Of a stretch of DNA of 64,000 nt, positions 62,765-64,000 are shown piece after piece. Below the pieces are notes generated by a model that was not told the origin of the DNA, did no database searches, and saw nothing but the letters and a program-made list of their open reading frames with translations. The stretch is from NCBI GenBank assembly GCA_001770815.1, contig MESD01000216.1, forward strand, positions 13,580 to 77,579, written 5' to 3'. Within the stretch, counting starts at the first letter, position 1, and the number at the start of each line of letters is the position of its first letter. Made by a program: the position numbers and the translations under genes. The DNA comes from Burkholderiales bacterium RIFCSPHIGHO2_12_FULL_69_20. Lineage in GTDB: Bacteria; Pseudomonadota; Gammaproteobacteria; Burkholderiales; Burkholderiaceae_C.

Positions 62765-62853
62765 TATACTTGCGGCGATCGTCTGCTTGCTTGGCGGCGG
62801 CAGACGATCAGGAGCAGTAGTGTTCAGGGGCCCCTGGTGGGGCCCCTCTTTTT
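62765..62853 (+). ncRNA. Candidate small RNA transcription unit
   Basis: A -10 box TATACT (62765-62770) is followed at once by a 10-bp perfect inverted repeat, GATCGTCTGC (62777-62786) with GCAGACGATC (62800-62809). A linker AGGAGCAGTAGTGTTC comes next, then the 9-bp terminator hairpin AGGGGCCCC-TGGT-GGGGCCCCT (62826-62847) with CTTTTT. The span from the expected start (62777) to the T-run is about 77 nt with no ORF. The -35 is not convincing. Function and homology are unknown; it might equally be the leader or 3' region of a neighbouring gene. Confidence 0.5.
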
Positions 62854-62911
62854 CGCCCGATCGAGCCCTGCGCGCGCGCGCTGCGCCCGGCCGGGCTCCT
62901 ATCATTCCCGC

Positions 62912-63463
62912 ATGCCTTCGCGTCCTCGCCGCCCATCCCGTTCGCCGCAGTCCACCCCGTGCCCCGAGGTGCCCCGCTCGCCCACCACCGAAGCGCCGGC
63001 CGGCGCCGAAGCGCCTGCCCGGGTGCTGCGGCGGTTCCGGGTCGTGTTCAACGCGGTCAAGTCGCATTTCCAGCAGGTGGAGAAATCGGCCGGCCTGGGT
63101 GGTGCCCAGCTGTGGGCCTTGAGCGTGATTGCCGCGCAGCCCGACATGGGCGTGAACGACCTGGCGCGCGCGATGGACATTCACCAGACCACCGCCAGCA
63201 ACCTGGTCAAGGCCCTGCTGGGCCTGTCGTTGATCGCCTCGCACCGCAACGGCCCCGACCGGCGCGCCGTGCACCTGCAGGTGTTGCCGGCCGGTGAACG
63301 GCTGCTGCGCAAGGCCCCGGGGCCGTTCGGCGGTGTGCTGCCCGACGCACTGGCGCGGCTGGACCCCCTGGTGCTGGAGCGCCTGGACCACGACCTCGGC
63401 GCGCTGATCAGCGCGCTGGACGCCGACGAGCGGGCGGCCGGCATTCCGCTGGCGCAGATGTAA
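62912..63463 (+). CDS. MarR-family transcriptional regulator
   Basis: The 183-residue protein starts [20 protein letters not shown], with a basic Pro-rich extension of about 40 residues. The MarR winged helix follows: SAGLGGAQLWALSVIAAQPD, GVNDLARAMDIHQTTASNLV and the wing RNGPDRRAVHLQV. The long in-frame extension from 62699 covers the small-RNA-like unit and is rejected. The inverted repeat at 63515-63534, between this gene and the ClC gene, is a likely binding site. Confidence 0.88.
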   Translation: MPSRPRRPSRSPQSTPCPEVPRSPTTEAPAGAEAPARVLRRFRVVFNAVKSHFQQVEKSAGLGGAQLWALSVIAAQPDMGVNDLARAMDIHQTTASNLVKALLGLSLIASHRNGPDRRAVHLQVLPAGERLLRKAPGPFGGVLPDALARLDPLVLERLDHDLGALISALDADERAAGIPLAQM

Positions 63464-63514
63464 CGCCACCGTGCGGCCTGGCGCCACGGGCGTGAAGACC
63501 CGCGGCGCGCATTG

Positions 63515-63534
63515 AAATTGTGCAAATACAATTT
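63515..63534. promoter_or_regulatory. Inverted repeat, likely MarR operator
   Basis: AAATTGT-GCAAAT-ACAATTT is a perfect 7-bp inverted repeat with a 6-bp spacer, 12 bp before the ClC start codon. Its length and AT-rich form fit MarR-family sites; the adjacent regulator is the likely ligand. No clear -35/-10 pair is seen around it. Confidence 0.6.
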
Positions 63535-63545
63535 GCCGAACCACC

Positions 63546-64000
63546 ATGCCGCGGCAGCCCATCCCCCCTGAGCCCAGCAACCGCCCACCGCATGGCGTGC
63601 GCGGCCTGCTGGCCGCGCTGATGCGCCTGATCCATGCAGCGCGCGTGGCGCTGCAGGGTGGCTGGCATGCGCTGCGGGATGTCGAGCCCGATGTCTGGCG
63701 CAACCTGCAGACCGAGCTGATGGCCGGCCGCCAGTGGCTGGACCGGGCGCTGGTGCTGGCCTTTGCCGCCGCCACCGGCCTGCTGGTGGTGGGCTTCACG
63801 CTGCTGGCCGAGGCCGCCAGCCATGCCTTCGACCAGCTGCAACAAGCCGGTCCCTACGGCCGTTGGGCGCCGCTGCTGTGGACCCCGCTGCTGACCGTGG
63901 CGCTGCTGTGGTTCACCCGCCGCTTTGCAACGGGCGCGATGGGCTCGGGCATTCCGCAGGTGGTGCGCGCGCTCGACGACGACCTGGCGCCGGCGCAGCA
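63546..64000 (+). CDS. ClC-family chloride channel/antiporter (3' partial)
   Basis: The gene runs off the window end after 151 codons. The visible part begins MPRQPIPPEPSNRPPHGVRG, has a first hydrophobic segment (LVLAFAAATGLLVVGFTLLA), a second (LLWTPLLTVALLWFTRRFA) and the ClC selectivity-filter motif GSGIPQVVRAL. ClC proteins are chloride channels or Cl-/H+ antiporters in the inner membrane. The gating glutamate motif lies beyond the window. It is downstream of the MarR regulator and its probable operator. Confidence 0.9.
   Translation, partial: MPRQPIPPEPSNRPPHGVRGLLAALMRLIHAARVALQGGWHALRDVEPDVWRNLQTELMAGRQWLDRALVLAFAAATGLLVVGFTLLAEAASHAFDQLQQAGPYGRWAPLLWTPLLTVALLWFTRRFATGAMGSGIPQVVRALDDDLAPAQ

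Overview
The window is high-GC DNA from a betaproteobacterium of the order Burkholderiales, most likely a Rubrivivax/Leptothrix/Ideonella-like member. The evidence is the gene order thrS-infC-rpmI-rplT-pheST-ihfA-merR followed by a tRNA-Pro gene, zapA followed by 6S RNA, an intracellular PHB depolymerase with a catalytic cysteine, and a SapC protein. I see no rRNA, insertion sequence, prophage or CRISPR array; it reads as chromosomal backbone with catabolic insertions.

Layout. 0-6 kb: the end of an ADP-forming acyl-CoA synthetase/acetyltransferase fusion, then soluble (ppa) and membrane (hppA) pyrophosphatases transcribed divergently, then tRNA-Pro(GGG). 6-14 kb, minus strand: the translation cluster thrS to ihfA plus a MerR regulator. 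It has intrinsic terminators directly before thrS and before pheS (probable attenuators) and an infC that probably starts at AUC. 14-22 kb: tex, a TonB receptor and a patatin in one tight minus-strand run, then uvrB. 22-26 kb: aromatic/aspartate aminotransferase, phaZ and an RnfB-like ferredoxin. 26-32.5 kb: a DMT exporter, nth and btuF coupled by ATGA overlaps, converging on btuBCD, which lies behind a clear cobalamin riboswitch.

32.5-39.6 kb: a small coiled-coil protein, zapA, 6S RNA, an EVE-domain protein, a TauE/SafE permease, a GGDEF protein with a ruined active site, ybiB, a YhiN-type flavoprotein, rpsU and yqeY. 39.7-47.2 kb is an aromatic-acid region: a MetE-like methyltransferase, a VanB-type reductase, a GntR regulator and a VanA-type Rieske oxygenase with a palindromic operator between its -35 and -10 boxes. 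A secreted S9 peptidase and a PcaC-PcaD fusion follow. 47-50.5 kb: a SapC protein coupled to a CNNM/CorC membrane protein, apaH and tRNA-Ser(UGA).

50.7-62.7 kb looks like an accessory catabolic block. It holds a zinc alcohol dehydrogenase, an SDR, a [2Fe-2S] ferredoxin and a CYP153-type P450 facing a TRAP transporter, an alkylsulfatase and an arylsulfatase, with a divergent Crp/Fnr regulator. A plausible reading is uptake and desulfation of organosulfates or surfactants, with oxidation of the resulting alcohols or alkanes. The window ends with an undescribed small-RNA-like transcription unit (about 62777-62853), a MarR regulator and the start of a ClC channel whose promoter region carries a perfect MarR-like inverted repeat.
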